Shown piece after piece: positions 55,364 through 64,000 of a stretch of DNA of 64,000 nt. The first letter of the stretch is position 1. The number at the start of each line of letters is the position of its first letter. The stretch covers positions 1 through 64,000 of the forward strand of contig NZ_FNNE01000006.1 in assembly GCF_900106945.1 (NCBI RefSeq), given 5' to 3'. The notes beneath the pieces are model-generated. The model was not told the DNA's origin. It searched no databases and worked only from the letters and a program-made list of their open reading frames with translations. The translations under genes and the position numbers were made by a program. The stretch comes from Marinobacter mobilis (GTDB lineage: Bacteria > Pseudomonadota > Gammaproteobacteria > Pseudomonadales > Oleiphilaceae).

Positions 55364-55840
55364 TCACCACTCGTTGTGTCGCTCGGCGACAGTGTCTGCA
55401 AACTGTTTCATCGGCTCAATAATGCTCTTGAGCGCCTCTATGGATTTGTCGGGCCCCGAGGCAACGGCTACTGCGATGATGTTTTCAGCCGAAACAGTCT
55501 TCTGCTTTTCTGGCGGTTTTGTCTGGCTGGCTTCGAGTTCATCCAGACGGCTCCACCAACTTTCCTTCAGTCTGGCCAGGTGAGCCAGCTCAGCAATCTC
55601 CGGGGCCTCATCGCTGATTAACGCGTTGAGCTCTGCCAGATTCTGAGGGACGCTCCGTCGGTGCTGGTAAAGTTCGGCAATCATTGCCAACAGCAATTGC
55701 CTCGCCCGGAGCATCAGTTCACTGGCGCCCTGGTTTGCGGCTTCACGCTCAGCCGGTTGATCGCTTTGTTCCTGAACGGCCAGAAGTGTCTTGGCCAGGA
55801 AAAGTTTTTGGGAAACCAGAGTTTGAAACTGGGAAGCCAT
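55364..55840 (-). CDS. DUF6586-like helical protein
   Basis: 158 residues from the Met of MASQFQTLVSQKLFLAKTLL; a longer reading from 56002 adds a low-complexity tail that looks untranslated. Nearly all helix, with a possible coiled coil (ARLKESWWSRLDELEAS). It resembles the gene found at this place in Pseudomonas (lexA-sulA neighbours), called DUF6586 there. No catalytic motif; function unknown. Confidence 0.75.
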   Translation of the reverse strand: MASQFQTLVSQKLFLAKTLLAVQEQSDQPAEREAANQGASELMLRARQLLLAMIAELYQHRRSVPQNLAELNALISDEAPEIAELAHLARLKESWWSRLDELEASQTKPPEKQKTVSAENIIAVAVASGPDKSIEALKSIIEPMKQFADTVAERHNEW

Positions 55841-56141
55841 CGATAGCCCGCTGGGTAAAGACCAGTCCGTAATAACAGAGACCGGCCAGTCTACCATTTT
55901 TTGGTGGCGATTTCCTCTCGGATAACCGCTACGGCGCGGTGAAGCGATGAATTTTGAGTAGGGGGCTAACAAGAAGCTACAAAAAAAACCTTGTATGAAC
56001 ATAGCCGATCAGGCAAATAAGCTCCCGACAATTAAAAATACGTAAAACTTGGCCCTTTGGACGGGGCTGTTTATGACCGATGCGGAGACGGTGTTGCAGG
56101 ACACCGTCGCTGGAGATTCAGTTAGGTTGGAGGAGAAGCAG

Positions 56142-57497
56142 ATGCGTAACCTGCTCTGTATTGGGTGCACGGCGGCGGTATTGATGATAGGTGGCGAGGC
56201 CGCGGCGAAAGTGACGGAAGCTGAAGCGGCCCGGTTGGTTGGCGATCTCACGCCGGTTGGGGCTGAGCGTGCAGGTAATGCCGATGGCACGATTCCGGCC
56301 TGGACAGGGGGGTTGAGTCAGCCTCCGCAGGGCTGGTCCCGCGGGCAACGGGAGATCAATCCATTTCCGGATGATCAGCCGCTTTTCACCATAAATGCCG
56401 GGAATCTGGATCAGTACCGGGACTCCCTGAGCGGTGGTCACATCGCTATGTTCGAGACCTACCCAGACTACACCATGCCTGTGTATCAGAGTCGCCGAAC
56501 TGCGGCCTACCCGGAACAGGTCTATGACAAGCTCAGACAAAACGCGTTGACGGCAGAACTGCTGGATAACGGTAATGGTGTTCGAAATACCATCATGACC
56601 AGCCCGTTCCCGATTCCCAAGAACGGGCTTGAAGTGATCTGGAACCATATTCTCCGGTACCGCGGTGAGCAGATTTCTTTTCGTTCGGCCTCCGCGACGC
56701 CTTCAGTGGACGGCTCTTTCAACCCGATTGTGACCGAGTACGATTACTTTATTGCGTATTCGGAACCCGGTGCCGAGCTTGCTGATATCGACAACAAGAT
56801 TTTCTATCTGAAGACGGAGACTATTTCACCTCCAAGTCTCGCGGGCTCCATTACACTGGTCCATGAAACTCTTGATCAGATCCGTTCGCCCCGTCTTGCC
56901 TGGCGATACGATTCCGGATCGCGTCGGCTGCGTCGTTCGCCGAACCTCGCCTATGAAACCGACATGCCGAACTCTTCATCGCTGCGATCAGTCGATCAGA
57001 AGGATATGTATAACGGGGCTCCAAACCAGTACGAATGGAACCTGTTGGGCAAGCGTGAGCTGTACGTTCCATACAATGCCTATGAGCTTCATTCCGGCAA
57101 CCACGGCGCTGATGACATCATTCACGCCGGTCACATCAACCAGAACCTGACTCGTTACGAACGCCACCGGGTCTGGGTGGTTGAAGCCATCCTGCGTACA
57201 GGGATCAGTCATATCTACTCTCGTCGAATGTTCTATCTGGATGAAGACAGCTGGCAGGTCCTGATGACGGAAGAGTATGACAACGCTGGCGACCTGTGGC
57301 GGGTTTCCGAAGCTCACAATATTTCGTTCTACAGTGAGCCGGTGTTCTGGACGACCCTGGAAACGACCTACGACCTCAAGGCAAAGCGTTACTATATTGA
57401 CGGTCTCAATGAAGGTCAGGCTCCATTTGATTTTGAGCCGGGTTTCCGTAGTAACGAATTTACGGCCTCTGCCGCCCGTCGAGCCGCCCGCCGCTGA
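56142..57497 (+). CDS. DUF1329 exported protein
   Basis: 451 residues from the ATG at 56142, preceded by GGAGGAGAAG, with a signal peptide (MRNLLCIGCTAAVLMIGGEAAA). The mature start, VTEAEAARLVGDLTPVGAERAGN followed by DGTIPAWTGG, and later NSSSLRSVDQKDMYNGAPN and PYNAYELHSG are typical of DUF1329, whose structure is LolB/LppX-like. It is likely periplasmic and may bind a lipid-like ligand. Substrate unknown. A strong terminator follows. Confidence 0.88.
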   Translation: MRNLLCIGCTAAVLMIGGEAAAKVTEAEAARLVGDLTPVGAERAGNADGTIPAWTGGLSQPPQGWSRGQREINPFPDDQPLFTINAGNLDQYRDSLSGGHIAMFETYPDYTMPVYQSRRTAAYPEQVYDKLRQNALTAELLDNGNGVRNTIMTSPFPIPKNGLEVIWNHILRYRGEQISFRSASATPSVDGSFNPIVTEYDYFIAYSEPGAELADIDNKIFYLKTETISPPSLAGSITLVHETLDQIRSPRLAWRYDSGSRRLRRSPNLAYETDMPNSSSLRSVDQKDMYNGAPNQYEWNLLGKRELYVPYNAYELHSGNHGADDIIHAGHINQNLTRYERHRVWVVEAILRTGISHIYSRRMFYLDEDSWQVLMTEEYDNAGDLWRVSEAHNISFYSEPVFWTTLETTYDLKAKRYYIDGLNEGQAPFDFEPGFRSNEFTASAARRAARR

Positions 57498-57504
57498 CTC
57501 GATC

Positions 57505-57538
57505 GCCCCCTGGTTTACCAGGGGGCTTCCGCTTTTCT
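57505..57538 (+). terminator. Terminator after the DUF1329 gene
   Basis: GCCCCCTGG (57505-57513) pairs perfectly with CCAGGGGGC (57518-57526) over TTTA, followed by a pyrimidine stretch with TTTT. Confidence 0.75.
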
Positions 57539-57700
57539 CAGTCAGCTCCGCTTGGGCCTTTTGCCAACGCCGTGTGCGTTTGATCCCCGCTGAAACTTTG
57601 TTCGCAGGCGGGTGTTCCCGAAAGGGGTGGCATTTGTCATATCGCGGTGGCAACCTGAAACCCTGCCTTGCTTGGTACGTCTACAATCGGGAACCCTGAT

Positions 57701-58021
57701 ATGGCCTTGATATTGGAACAGTTTGACCGCCTGCTTGATGACATGAGGCATGCCTTGGTCAAGGAGGACTGGCAAGGTCTGTCAGTGCTCGATGCGTCTG
57801 CCCGCCCTCTGGTGGAGTCGCTGATGGCCGAGCTGCGCAGTGGTGAGGTCCCCACGCCGCTGGTACAGGAGCGGCTCGAAGAACTGCAGGCCATCTGCCA
57901 GCAGGCACAATCCGCAGCGGTTGCTTCCAGGGACGAGGCCCGCAAGGCGCTGGAGGGGATGCGGCGAACGTCCAGTGCGGCGCGTACCTATCAGGATGTG
58001 TCTGGCAGACGTTCCAGATAA
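57701..58021 (+). CDS. FliT-like flagellar chaperone candidate
   Basis: 106 residues from the ATG at 57701 (MALILEQFDRLLDDM). All helical, with alternating Leu/acidic heptads typical of FliT-family export chaperones. It sits directly upstream of fleQ, where Pseudomonas has a FliT-like gene after fliD-fliS. Here fliD and fliS are not upstream, so it stands alone. Regulation of FliD export or of FlhDC-like factors cannot be claimed. Confidence 0.6.
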   Translation: MALILEQFDRLLDDMRHALVKEDWQGLSVLDASARPLVESLMAELRSGEVPTPLVQERLEELQAICQQAQSAAVASRDEARKALEGMRRTSSAARTYQDVSGRRSR

Positions 58022-58045
58022 TTGTCACGTTTACGCGTCATAAAA

Positions 58046-58075
58046 TTGACTATCAACGGTTAAGCGTCTTAAATA
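58046..58075 (+). promoter_or_regulatory. Possible sigma-70 promoter of fleQ
   Basis: TTGACT (58046-58051), an 18-base spacer and TAAATA (58070-58075), about 115 bases before the fleQ ATG. Confidence 0.5.
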
Positions 58076-58190
58076 CCGCTCAAGACGACGGAAAGTTGCG
58101 CACCGGCGCCTCAAGGGAAGATGAGGTGCGGTCTGCTATACCCTGCATGGGTGTGTCGATGCCAGGATTTCATGCGAGAGACTTTATTGA

Positions 58191-59642
58191 ATGTCAAAAA
58201 ATAACAATGTGCTGGTGCTGAGTGAGGATGCAATCCGCAGCAGGGATATCCAGACGATCCTTGAGTTTGTTGGTGAAGAGCAGATCCATGGTGGCGACGC
58301 CGCCGAAGAGATACTAAACAGCAATGACTCCAGCACGCTGGAGGCGGTAGTGGTTGCGATCATTAACGGCGACGATGCCAGCGCTGAGCAGGCGGTAAAG
58401 AAGGTATGTGCAGCTGACGATGGTCTGCCTGTTTTACTGGTAGGCAACCCTGAGCTCAAAGGGCTGTCAGAGGACGAAAACAGTCGCATCATTGCCCGCC
58501 TGGACTGGCCGCTCAATTACACAAAGTTCGTGGATTCGCTTTACCGGGCTCAGGTCTTCCGCGATCAGTACACGCGTTCCCGGGGCCGGGGGCAGCAGCG
58601 GGGTGTGCAGTTGTTCCGCAGCCTGGTGGGCACCAGTCGCAGTGTTCAGGTCGTGCGGCAGCTGATGGAACAGGTTGCAGATAAAGATGTCAGTGTACTG
58701 ATCACCGGAGAGTCGGGCACCGGTAAGGAAGTGGTCGCCCGTAACCTGCATTATCATTCCACTCGCCGTGACAAGCCGTTCGTTCCCGTCAATTGTGGTG
58801 CCATTCCGGCAGAGTTACTCGAAAGCGAGCTCTTTGGCCACGAAAAAGGCGCGTTTACCGGAGCGATTACCGCGCGGGTAGGGCGCTTTGAGCTCGCGGA
58901 AGGGGGCACTCTGTTCCTGGATGAGATTGGCGACATGCCGCTCAACATGCAGGTAAAGATCCTGCGGGTGTTGCAGGAGCGCACCTTTGAAAAGGTAGGT
59001 AGTAACCGGACCCAGGCCGCGGATGTCCGAGTGATTGCGGCAACCCACAAGAATCTGGAAGAGATGATTGAGTCCGGTGAGTTCCGTGAAGACCTCTATT
59101 ACCGCCTCAATGTGTTTCCCATCGAAATGCCGGCGCTGCGTGAGCGGGTCGAGGATATTCCTCTGCTGATCAATGAATTGATCTCCAGAATGGAAAAGGA
59201 AAAACGTGGGTCTCTGCGCATGAACTCTGCCGTTATCATGAGTCTGTGCCGACATGATTGGCCGGGTAATGTGCGGGAGCTGGCCAACCTGGTGGAGCGT
59301 TTGGCCATTATGCACCCCTATGGCGTCATCGGTGTTCAAGAGCTGCCGAAGAAATTCCGTTATGTGGATGATATCGATGAGAATCGGCCGGTCGAAGACA
59401 GCGGAATGCCGTCCGGTGTGCCTGGGTTGGTTGGTCTGGATGCGCCAGCCTTGTTGCCGGTGAACGGCATCGATCTGAAAGACTACCTGGCGAATCTTGA
59501 GAAGCAGCTTATCCAGCAGGCACTCGACGAGGCTGGCGGAGTGGTTGCCCGAGCTGCCGAGAAATTGCGGATTCGTCGCACCACCCTGGTGGAGAAGGTG
59601 CGTAAATACGGCCTGCGTCAGGACGAATCCGAAGAGGTCTGA
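58191..59642 (+). CDS. fleQ: Master flagellar regulator FleQ
   Basis: Sigma-54 enhancer-binding protein at the top of the polar-flagellum cascade; in Pseudomonas it also binds c-di-GMP and controls exopolysaccharide genes. 483 residues: an atypical receiver-like domain (1-125) without the usual phosphorylatable Asp, an AAA+ domain with Walker A GESGTGKE (173-180) and the sigma-54 contact loop GAFTGA (220-225), FLDEIGDM as Walker B, and a Fis-type helix-turn-helix at the end ([22 protein letters not shown]). Confidence 0.97.
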   Translation: MSKNNNVLVLSEDAIRSRDIQTILEFVGEEQIHGGDAAEEILNSNDSSTLEAVVVAIINGDDASAEQAVKKVCAADDGLPVLLVGNPELKGLSEDENSRIIARLDWPLNYTKFVDSLYRAQVFRDQYTRSRGRGQQRGVQLFRSLVGTSRSVQVVRQLMEQVADKDVSVLITGESGTGKEVVARNLHYHSTRRDKPFVPVNCGAIPAELLESELFGHEKGAFTGAITARVGRFELAEGGTLFLDEIGDMPLNMQVKILRVLQERTFEKVGSNRTQAADVRVIAATHKNLEEMIESGEFREDLYYRLNVFPIEMPALRERVEDIPLLINELISRMEKEKRGSLRMNSAVIMSLCRHDWPGNVRELANLVERLAIMHPYGVIGVQELPKKFRYVDDIDENRPVEDSGMPSGVPGLVGLDAPALLPVNGIDLKDYLANLEKQLIQQALDEAGGVVARAAEKLRIRRTTLVEKVRKYGLRQDESEEV

Positions 59643-59759
59643 CCTCGTTTTACGCTCGTCAGAACGGCGTCAACACTTTGTTTTCGCCGTTCGTATTCCC
59701 CTCTGACTCCGCAATATAGTGACAGAAAAACGTCACCGCCCCCTGAATGAAGTGCAAAA

Positions 59760-59790
59760 CACTTTGTTTTAAAAGAAAAAATACAAAGTG
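59760..59790 (+). repeat. Inverted repeat overlapping the fleSR -24 box
   Basis: CACTTTGT (59760-59767) and ACAAAGTG (59783-59790) form a perfect 8-bp inverted repeat with a 15-base A/T spacer; its right arm shares two bases with the TGGC of the -24 element. The longer word AACACTTTGTTTT also occurs at 59672-59684 and 59758-59770. A regulator site is likely; which one is unknown. Confidence 0.7.
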
Positions 59791-59804
59791 GCATAGCATT
59801 AGCT
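59789..59804 (+). promoter_or_regulatory. Sigma-54 promoter of fleSR
   Basis: TGGCATAGCATTAGCT: the GG and GC dinucleotides are separated by exactly ten bases. -24 is TGGC and -12 is AGCT rather than TTGC. Lies 64 bases before the fleS ATG, consistent with FleQ-dependent transcription. Confidence 0.75.
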
Positions 59805-59867
59805 TAATCCCTGTCAAATGATCACGCCGACCTCTGGGGTTGGTGCCGGTACTCGTCAGGGGGAACC

Positions 59868-61130
59868 ATGAGTCAGTTACAGTCCTACGCCCATTCCGCG
59901 CATCCAGAGGCAGTCAGCAATGCTGCTGCCGATGCCAATGAAAAAGTGACCGCGTTGTTTCCGCCCCAGGACGACCGCAAGGCAGTGGGTACCGCTCTGG
60001 AGCTGTTCAACCAGATGTCCCGGCAGATCACCGATTCCTATCGCACGCTGGAATCCAGGGTTAACCAGCTGTCAGGCGAGTTGACTGCGGAAAGCGAACA
60101 ACGTCAGCGCGAGCTGGAAGAGAAAGAGGAGCTTGCCGACCGTCTCTCCACCCTGTTGTCGGCACTGCCGGCGGGTGTGGTTGTGCTTGATAGCCAGGGT
60201 GTGGTGACTCAGTCCAATCCCGCGGCGGTGGGGTTGTTGGGTGAGCCTCTGGAGGGGGAGCGATGGGTCAGTATCATCCAGCGTTGTTTTGCGCCCCGTC
60301 GCGATGATGGTCATGAGGTATCTTTGCGTGACGGTCGTCGTGTCAGTATCGAAATCCGCACCATGGAAAACCAGCCAGGGCAGCTCATTCTGCTGACCGA
60401 CCTGACGGAAACCCGTCAGCTCCAGGCTCAATTAGCCCATGCCCAGCGTCTGTCAGCCATGGGCAAGATGGTGGCTTCGCTGGCTCACCAGATCCGTACG
60501 CCCTTGTCTGCCGCCATCCTTTACGGCGGGCACCTGTGCCAGGACGAACTGGACAGCGAGTTGCGCCAGCGTTGTGCCTCCCGTCTGATGTCGCGGCTGA
60601 CCCACCTCGAGCAGCAGGTTCGCGACATGCTGATATTCGCCCGTGGCGAGACCCGGCTGGCTGAAGAGCTGTCGACCCGTTCTCTGGTCCAGGGGCTGGC
60701 TTCCGCAATTGAGGGGCTCAATCTCAACGGCAAGGTCGACGTGTCGCTGAGTGCGGATATTCCGGAGCGGTATCTGTTATGTAACCGCGATGCGCTGGTC
60801 GGGGCCTGTACCAACCTGGTGAACAACAGTATTGAAGCCGGTGCCAGCAAGGTCGCTGTATCCGCGGTGGTCGAGCGCGACTGGCTCACTATCCGGGTGA
60901 CCGATAATGGCCCCGGGTTTGCCCCTGAACAGGTGGCACAATTGATGGAAGCCTTTTACACCACTAAATCCCACGGCACGGGTCTGGGGTTGGCCGTGGT
61001 GCAGGCGGTCGTCAAGGCTCACCAGGGGCGTTTTGCGTTAACCGCGCCCGAACACGGTGGCGCCTGCGCCACCATCAGTCTGCCGTTGACCGGAAGTGTC
61101 GGTGGTCAGGCTGATCAGCGTATTCAATAA
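59868..61130 (+). CDS. fleS: Flagellar sensor histidine kinase FleS
   Basis: Cytoplasmic kinase that phosphorylates FleR to open the class III flagellar genes. 420 residues: a coiled coil (about 60-92), a PAS-like domain (93-180), the H-box ASLAHQIRTPLSAA (His207), the N-box NLVNNSIEAGA, then DNGPGF and GTGLGLAVVQ of the ATP-binding domain. No membrane segment. FleR follows after 12 bases. Confidence 0.96.
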   Translation: MSQLQSYAHSAHPEAVSNAAADANEKVTALFPPQDDRKAVGTALELFNQMSRQITDSYRTLESRVNQLSGELTAESEQRQRELEEKEELADRLSTLLSALPAGVVVLDSQGVVTQSNPAAVGLLGEPLEGERWVSIIQRCFAPRRDDGHEVSLRDGRRVSIEIRTMENQPGQLILLTDLTETRQLQAQLAHAQRLSAMGKMVASLAHQIRTPLSAAILYGGHLCQDELDSELRQRCASRLMSRLTHLEQQVRDMLIFARGETRLAEELSTRSLVQGLASAIEGLNLNGKVDVSLSADIPERYLLCNRDALVGACTNLVNNSIEAGASKVAVSAVVERDWLTIRVTDNGPGFAPEQVAQLMEAFYTTKSHGTGLGLAVVQAVVKAHQGRFALTAPEHGGACATISLPLTGSVGGQADQRIQ

Positions 61131-61142
61131 GCGGAGGTAATC

Positions 61143-62588
61143 ATGGCCAAGGCTCAGATCCTGATCGTTGAAGATGACCAAGACCTGCGCGAAGCGCTGG
61201 TCACGACCCTGGAATTGGCGAAGTTCCGGATCCGGGAAGCCGACAGTGCCGAGCAGGCACTGGTAAGGCTGGCCGAGGAGCCGGTGGATATGGTCATCAG
61301 TGACGTCAATATGCCGGGCAAGTCGGGTCATGAACTGCTGGCCGAGGTCCAGCGTCTCTATCCGGGGTTGCCGGTTTTGCTGATGACTGCCTATGGTCAG
61401 ATCAGTCATGCGGTCTCTGCAATGCAGGCTGGCGCGACCGACTATCTGGTGAAGCCATTTGAGCCTCAGGTGCTTGTGGATGCGGTCAGTCGGATTGTGG
61501 GTGGAAGCCAGAGCAAGCGTGCGGATCAGCCGGTAGCGGAAGATCCCATCAGCAAACGGATGTTCCAGCTGGCCAGCAAGGTCGCCGCCAGTGATTCCAC
61601 CGTGATGATCTCCGGGGAAAGTGGGACCGGCAAGGAAGTGTTGGCCCGCTACATTCATCAGCATTCGCCCCGCGCCGAGATGCCGTTCATCGCAATCAAC
61701 TGTGCCGCCATTCCGGAAAACATGCTCGAAGCTATCCTGTTCGGGCATGAGAAGGGAGCCTTTACCGGTGCCCATGCGTCTTCACCCGGTAAGTTCGAGC
61801 AGGCCAACGGCGGAACCATTCTGCTGGATGAAATCTCTGAAATGGAACTCAGCTTGCAGTCCAAGTTGTTGCGTGTGTTGCAGGAGCGGGAAGTTGAGCG
61901 GGTCGGTGGGCGCAAGACCATTGCGCTGGATGTTCGCGTCATCGCTACCACCAACCGTGAGCTGTCCCAGTATGTCCGCGAGGGCAAGTTCCGTGAAGAC
62001 CTTTATTACCGCCTGACGGTTTTTCCCATGCAGTGGCAACCGCTGCGGGAGCGCCCGCTGGATATCATGCCGCTGGCCCAGGCTTTGCTCAAGAAACACA
62101 GCCGCAAGATGAAGCTGACCGGAATCACCTTTGCGCCTGACGCCCGGTCGGCGCTGCTGGAGCATCCGTGGCCGGGTAACGTGCGTGAGCTGGACAACGC
62201 AATACAGAGGGCGCTGGTACTGCACCAGGGGAATGTGATTCATGCGTCAGATCTGTGTCTGGAGTTGGGTATCACCGGGCAGGTAACGGGGCTGGCACCG
62301 GTTGCAGAGTCTGCACCCACACCTTCGGTACAGCCGTTACCGGTACACGATGACTCTGGCCTTGCTGAGACCTCGCAAAGCCTGCCGTCGCTGTCAGAGC
62401 CTGCATCACTGGGTGATGATCTGCGTCAGCAGGAGTTCAGGATTATCATCGACACCCTTCGTCGGGAGCGGGGTCGTCGCAACCGGGCCGCAGAGCAACT
62501 GGGTATCAGCCCGCGTACGCTGCGCTACAAGCTGGCCCAGATGCGTGACTGTGGTATCGATCTTGATGCCGAGCTGGCCATGGCCTGA
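61143..62588 (+). CDS. fleR: Flagellar response regulator FleR
   Basis: Sigma-54-dependent activator of the hook and basal-body genes, partner of FleS. 481 residues: a canonical receiver (ILIVEDDQD; Asp54 in VISDVNMPG; Lys in LVKPFEP), AAA+ domain with [14 protein letters not shown] in [12 protein letters not shown], and LLDEISEM, a proline-rich linker and a Fis helix-turn-helix (RNRAAEQLGISPRTLRYKL). A strong terminator follows. Confidence 0.97.
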   Translation: MAKAQILIVEDDQDLREALVTTLELAKFRIREADSAEQALVRLAEEPVDMVISDVNMPGKSGHELLAEVQRLYPGLPVLLMTAYGQISHAVSAMQAGATDYLVKPFEPQVLVDAVSRIVGGSQSKRADQPVAEDPISKRMFQLASKVAASDSTVMISGESGTGKEVLARYIHQHSPRAEMPFIAINCAAIPENMLEAILFGHEKGAFTGAHASSPGKFEQANGGTILLDEISEMELSLQSKLLRVLQEREVERVGGRKTIALDVRVIATTNRELSQYVREGKFREDLYYRLTVFPMQWQPLRERPLDIMPLAQALLKKHSRKMKLTGITFAPDARSALLEHPWPGNVRELDNAIQRALVLHQGNVIHASDLCLELGITGQVTGLAPVAESAPTPSVQPLPVHDDSGLAETSQSLPSLSEPASLGDDLRQQEFRIIIDTLRRERGRRNRAAEQLGISPRTLRYKLAQMRDCGIDLDAELAMA

Positions 62589-62649
62589 AGACCGGGTGCG
62601 TGAGCGCGTTATTGTTGAACTGACCTCTTTTTGAGCTAACTCCTTCGTG

Positions 62650-62674
62650 CGGCGTCTTCGGGCGCCGTTTTTTT
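62650..62674 (+). terminator. Terminator after fleR
   Basis: CGGCGTC (62650-62656), TTCG tetraloop, GGGCGCCG-side arm to 62667 (seven pairs with one G-U), then seven T's. A textbook intrinsic terminator. Confidence 0.92.
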
Positions 62675-62766
62675 ATGCTGGCCGGTCTGTCAAAACTTTG
62701 TCACAGGTTCTCTCTCTACCTTTATATATTGTTATAACCTGCTGTATTAAAAGATAAATAATTAAA

Positions 62767-62782
62767 TGGCCGGTGTTTTGCT
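62767..62782 (+). promoter_or_regulatory. Sigma-54 promoter of fliE
   Basis: TGGCCGGTGTTTTGCT: -24 TGGC and -12 TTGC with exactly ten bases between GG and GC. It is 74 bases before the fliE ATG, within an AT-rich region, and is the probable target of the FleQ/FleR system. Confidence 0.85.
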
Positions 62783-62855
62783 TAAGTGTGTGTAATGAAC
62801 ATTTAAGTCAAAAGGCAGTAGTCCGCTGGCGCGACTACTTGTCCGGGGAGGAACC

Positions 62856-63224
62856 ATGGTTCAGCGCGCAGACATCAACAACGTGCTCTCTGAGATTCGC
62901 AACCTGCGTACGCAGATGATGCAGAACCAGCGTGTCGAGCAGGATAACGGAATTCGGGGACGGGTCGATAATCCTGCCCGGGTGTCTGAGCCCCGTGAGG
63001 TGCCTGCCTTCTCCGATATGCTTTCCCAGGCGGTGGGTAGTGTTAATGACGTGCAGCAAAATGCCAACCACTTGCGCACGGCCTATGACATGGGGGATCC
63101 CAGCGTTGATATCACCCGGGTGATGATCGCCTCCCAGAAAGCCTCAGTCTCCTTCGATGCTTTGACCCAGGTGCGTAACCGGGTCGTGAAAGCCTACGAA
63201 GACATCATGAACATGCCGGTGTAA
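62856..63224 (+). CDS. fliE: Flagellar hook-basal body protein FliE
   Basis: Adaptor between the MS ring and the rod. 122 residues with the typical C-terminal pattern: [19 protein letters not shown], then [49 protein letters not shown] lies before the ATG. Directly followed by fliF. Confidence 0.97.
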   Translation: MVQRADINNVLSEIRNLRTQMMQNQRVEQDNGIRGRVDNPARVSEPREVPAFSDMLSQAVGSVNDVQQNANHLRTAYDMGDPSVDITRVMIASQKASVSFDALTQVRNRVVKAYEDIMNMPV

Positions 63225-63239
63225 TAGCGGAGCCAAACC

Positions 63240-64000
63240 ATGTCCACTGTACCTGCCGAAGCAACCAACGCGAATCAGTCGCTGACCACAACGGATCAGC
63301 CCTCCGGTCTGGAAGCCCGAAGCGACATGCTGCTCGGATTCAACCGGCTGGCATTGCTGCGCCAGATTGGCCTGATGATCGGACTGGCGGCCAGTGTTGC
63401 CTTGGGTGTCGCTGTCGTGCTGTGGGCCCAGGAGCCCAATTACCAGCCGGTGATTGGCGACATGTCGGGCTACAATCCTCAGGATGTCACGTCAATTCTG
63501 GACCAGAGCAACATCCAGTACCGCATGGACCCTCGTACCGGCGCGCTGCTGGTCGCCTCCGACGAGGTCTACAATGCCCGGCTGAAGCTGGCTGCAGAGG
63601 GTGTCACCGACGACCGGACCATTGGTTTCGAACTGCTGGACCAGGAGCGAGGGCTGGGCACCTCGCAGTTCATGGAAGCGATCAGTTTCCGTCGTGGTCT
63701 TGAAGGTGAACTGGCGCGCACGATCAGCAGCATGCGCAATGTCCGCAATGCGCGGGTTCATCTGGCGATTCCCAAGCAGTCGGTATTCGTCCGAGACGCC
63801 CGCACACCAACGGCCTCGGTGTTTCTGGAAGTATTCGCGGGGCGGCTGCTCGAACAGGAGCAGATCAACGCGATTATCAATCTGGTGGCGGGCAGCATCC
63901 CTGAGCTCAATAAGGATAATGTCACCGTAGTCGATCAGAACGGCAACCTGTTGACCGCAAGGGCCGAGCAGACCCAGCGGCAGCAGATGCAGGACCAGTA
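63240..64000 (+). CDS. fliF: Flagellar MS-ring protein FliF (5' part, cut by the window end)
   Basis: Forms the membrane ring of the basal body. 253 full codons are visible from the ATG at 63240. Seen are the first membrane helix (about 44-64, LRQIGLMIGLAASVALGVAV) and the ring-building-motif region (QYRMDPRTGALLVASDEVYNARLKLA, then GFELLDQERGLGTSQFMEA), and VHLAIPKQSVFVRD. No frameshift is seen up to the window end. Confidence 0.97.
   Translation, partial: MSTVPAEATNANQSLTTTDQPSGLEARSDMLLGFNRLALLRQIGLMIGLAASVALGVAVVLWAQEPNYQPVIGDMSGYNPQDVTSILDQSNIQYRMDPRTGALLVASDEVYNARLKLAAEGVTDDRTIGFELLDQERGLGTSQFMEAISFRRGLEGELARTISSMRNVRNARVHLAIPKQSVFVRDARTPTASVFLEVFAGRLLEQEQINAIINLVAGSIPELNKDNVTVVDQNGNLLTARAEQTQRQQMQDQ

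Noticed and set aside
55841..56002. 54-residue extension of the DUF6586-like protein
   Set aside because: Low-complexity sequence with no ribosome-binding site; family similarity starts at MASQFQT.

Overview
The window looks like chromosomal DNA of a marine gammaproteobacterium, most likely Marinobacter or a close relative. This is judged from gene content and order: the map-glnD-dapC-yffB-dapD-dapE block, rpsB-tsf-pyrH-frr-uppS-cdsA-dxr-rseP-bamA-ompH-lpxD-fabZ-lpxA-lpxB-rnhB, lexA-sulA, and fliT-like/fleQ-fleSR-fliEF in Pseudomonas-like order. No database search was possible.

Layout. (1) 1-10.05 kb is accessory: an orphan type VI secretion (T6SS) island with a vgrG spike gene, a DUF4123 adaptor gene, a large VasX-like (BTH_I2691-type) membrane effector, four intact tandem copies of a membrane protein that is probably its immunity protein, and a broken fifth copy. 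The array carries vestiges of the effector's 3' end between copies, one of them a 40-codon orphan effector tail. This is the most unusual part of the window. (2) 10.1-15 kb: glyoxalase I, a GDP-mannose enzyme, a degenerate ClpB-like AAA+ protein, a small unknown, a membrane-anchored cold-shock protein and SlyX. (3) 15-22.3 kb, minus strand: lysine/diaminopimelate biosynthesis with glnD and map. (4) 22.6-37.7 kb, plus strand: translation factors, then isoprenoid, phospholipid, outer-membrane assembly and lipid A genes, ending with an initiator tRNA that has its own near-consensus promoter and terminator.

(5) 38-46 kb: a secreted lipoprotein hydrolase of the CocE type, then on the minus strand an amidase, a voltage-sensor-like membrane protein and a pair of acyl-CoA dehydrogenases. 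(6) 45.5-51.6 kb: a hemolysin III family membrane protein translationally coupled to tamA-tamB. (7) 51.7-56 kb: a glutamine amidotransferase/amidoligase pair divergent from the SOS genes lexA-sulA, then two small conserved-type unknowns. (8) 56-64 kb: a DUF1329 exported protein and the flagellar regulatory cascade (fliT-like, fleQ, fleS, fleR, fliE and the start of fliF), with two sigma-54 promoters visible by eye. The window ends inside fliF.

Core blocks 3, 4, 7 and 8 look ordinary for this lineage. The array at 5.8-10.0 kb, the Clp-like protein at 12.1 kb, the paired acyl-CoA dehydrogenases and the pore-less voltage-sensor protein are the places where the sequence departs from the expected.
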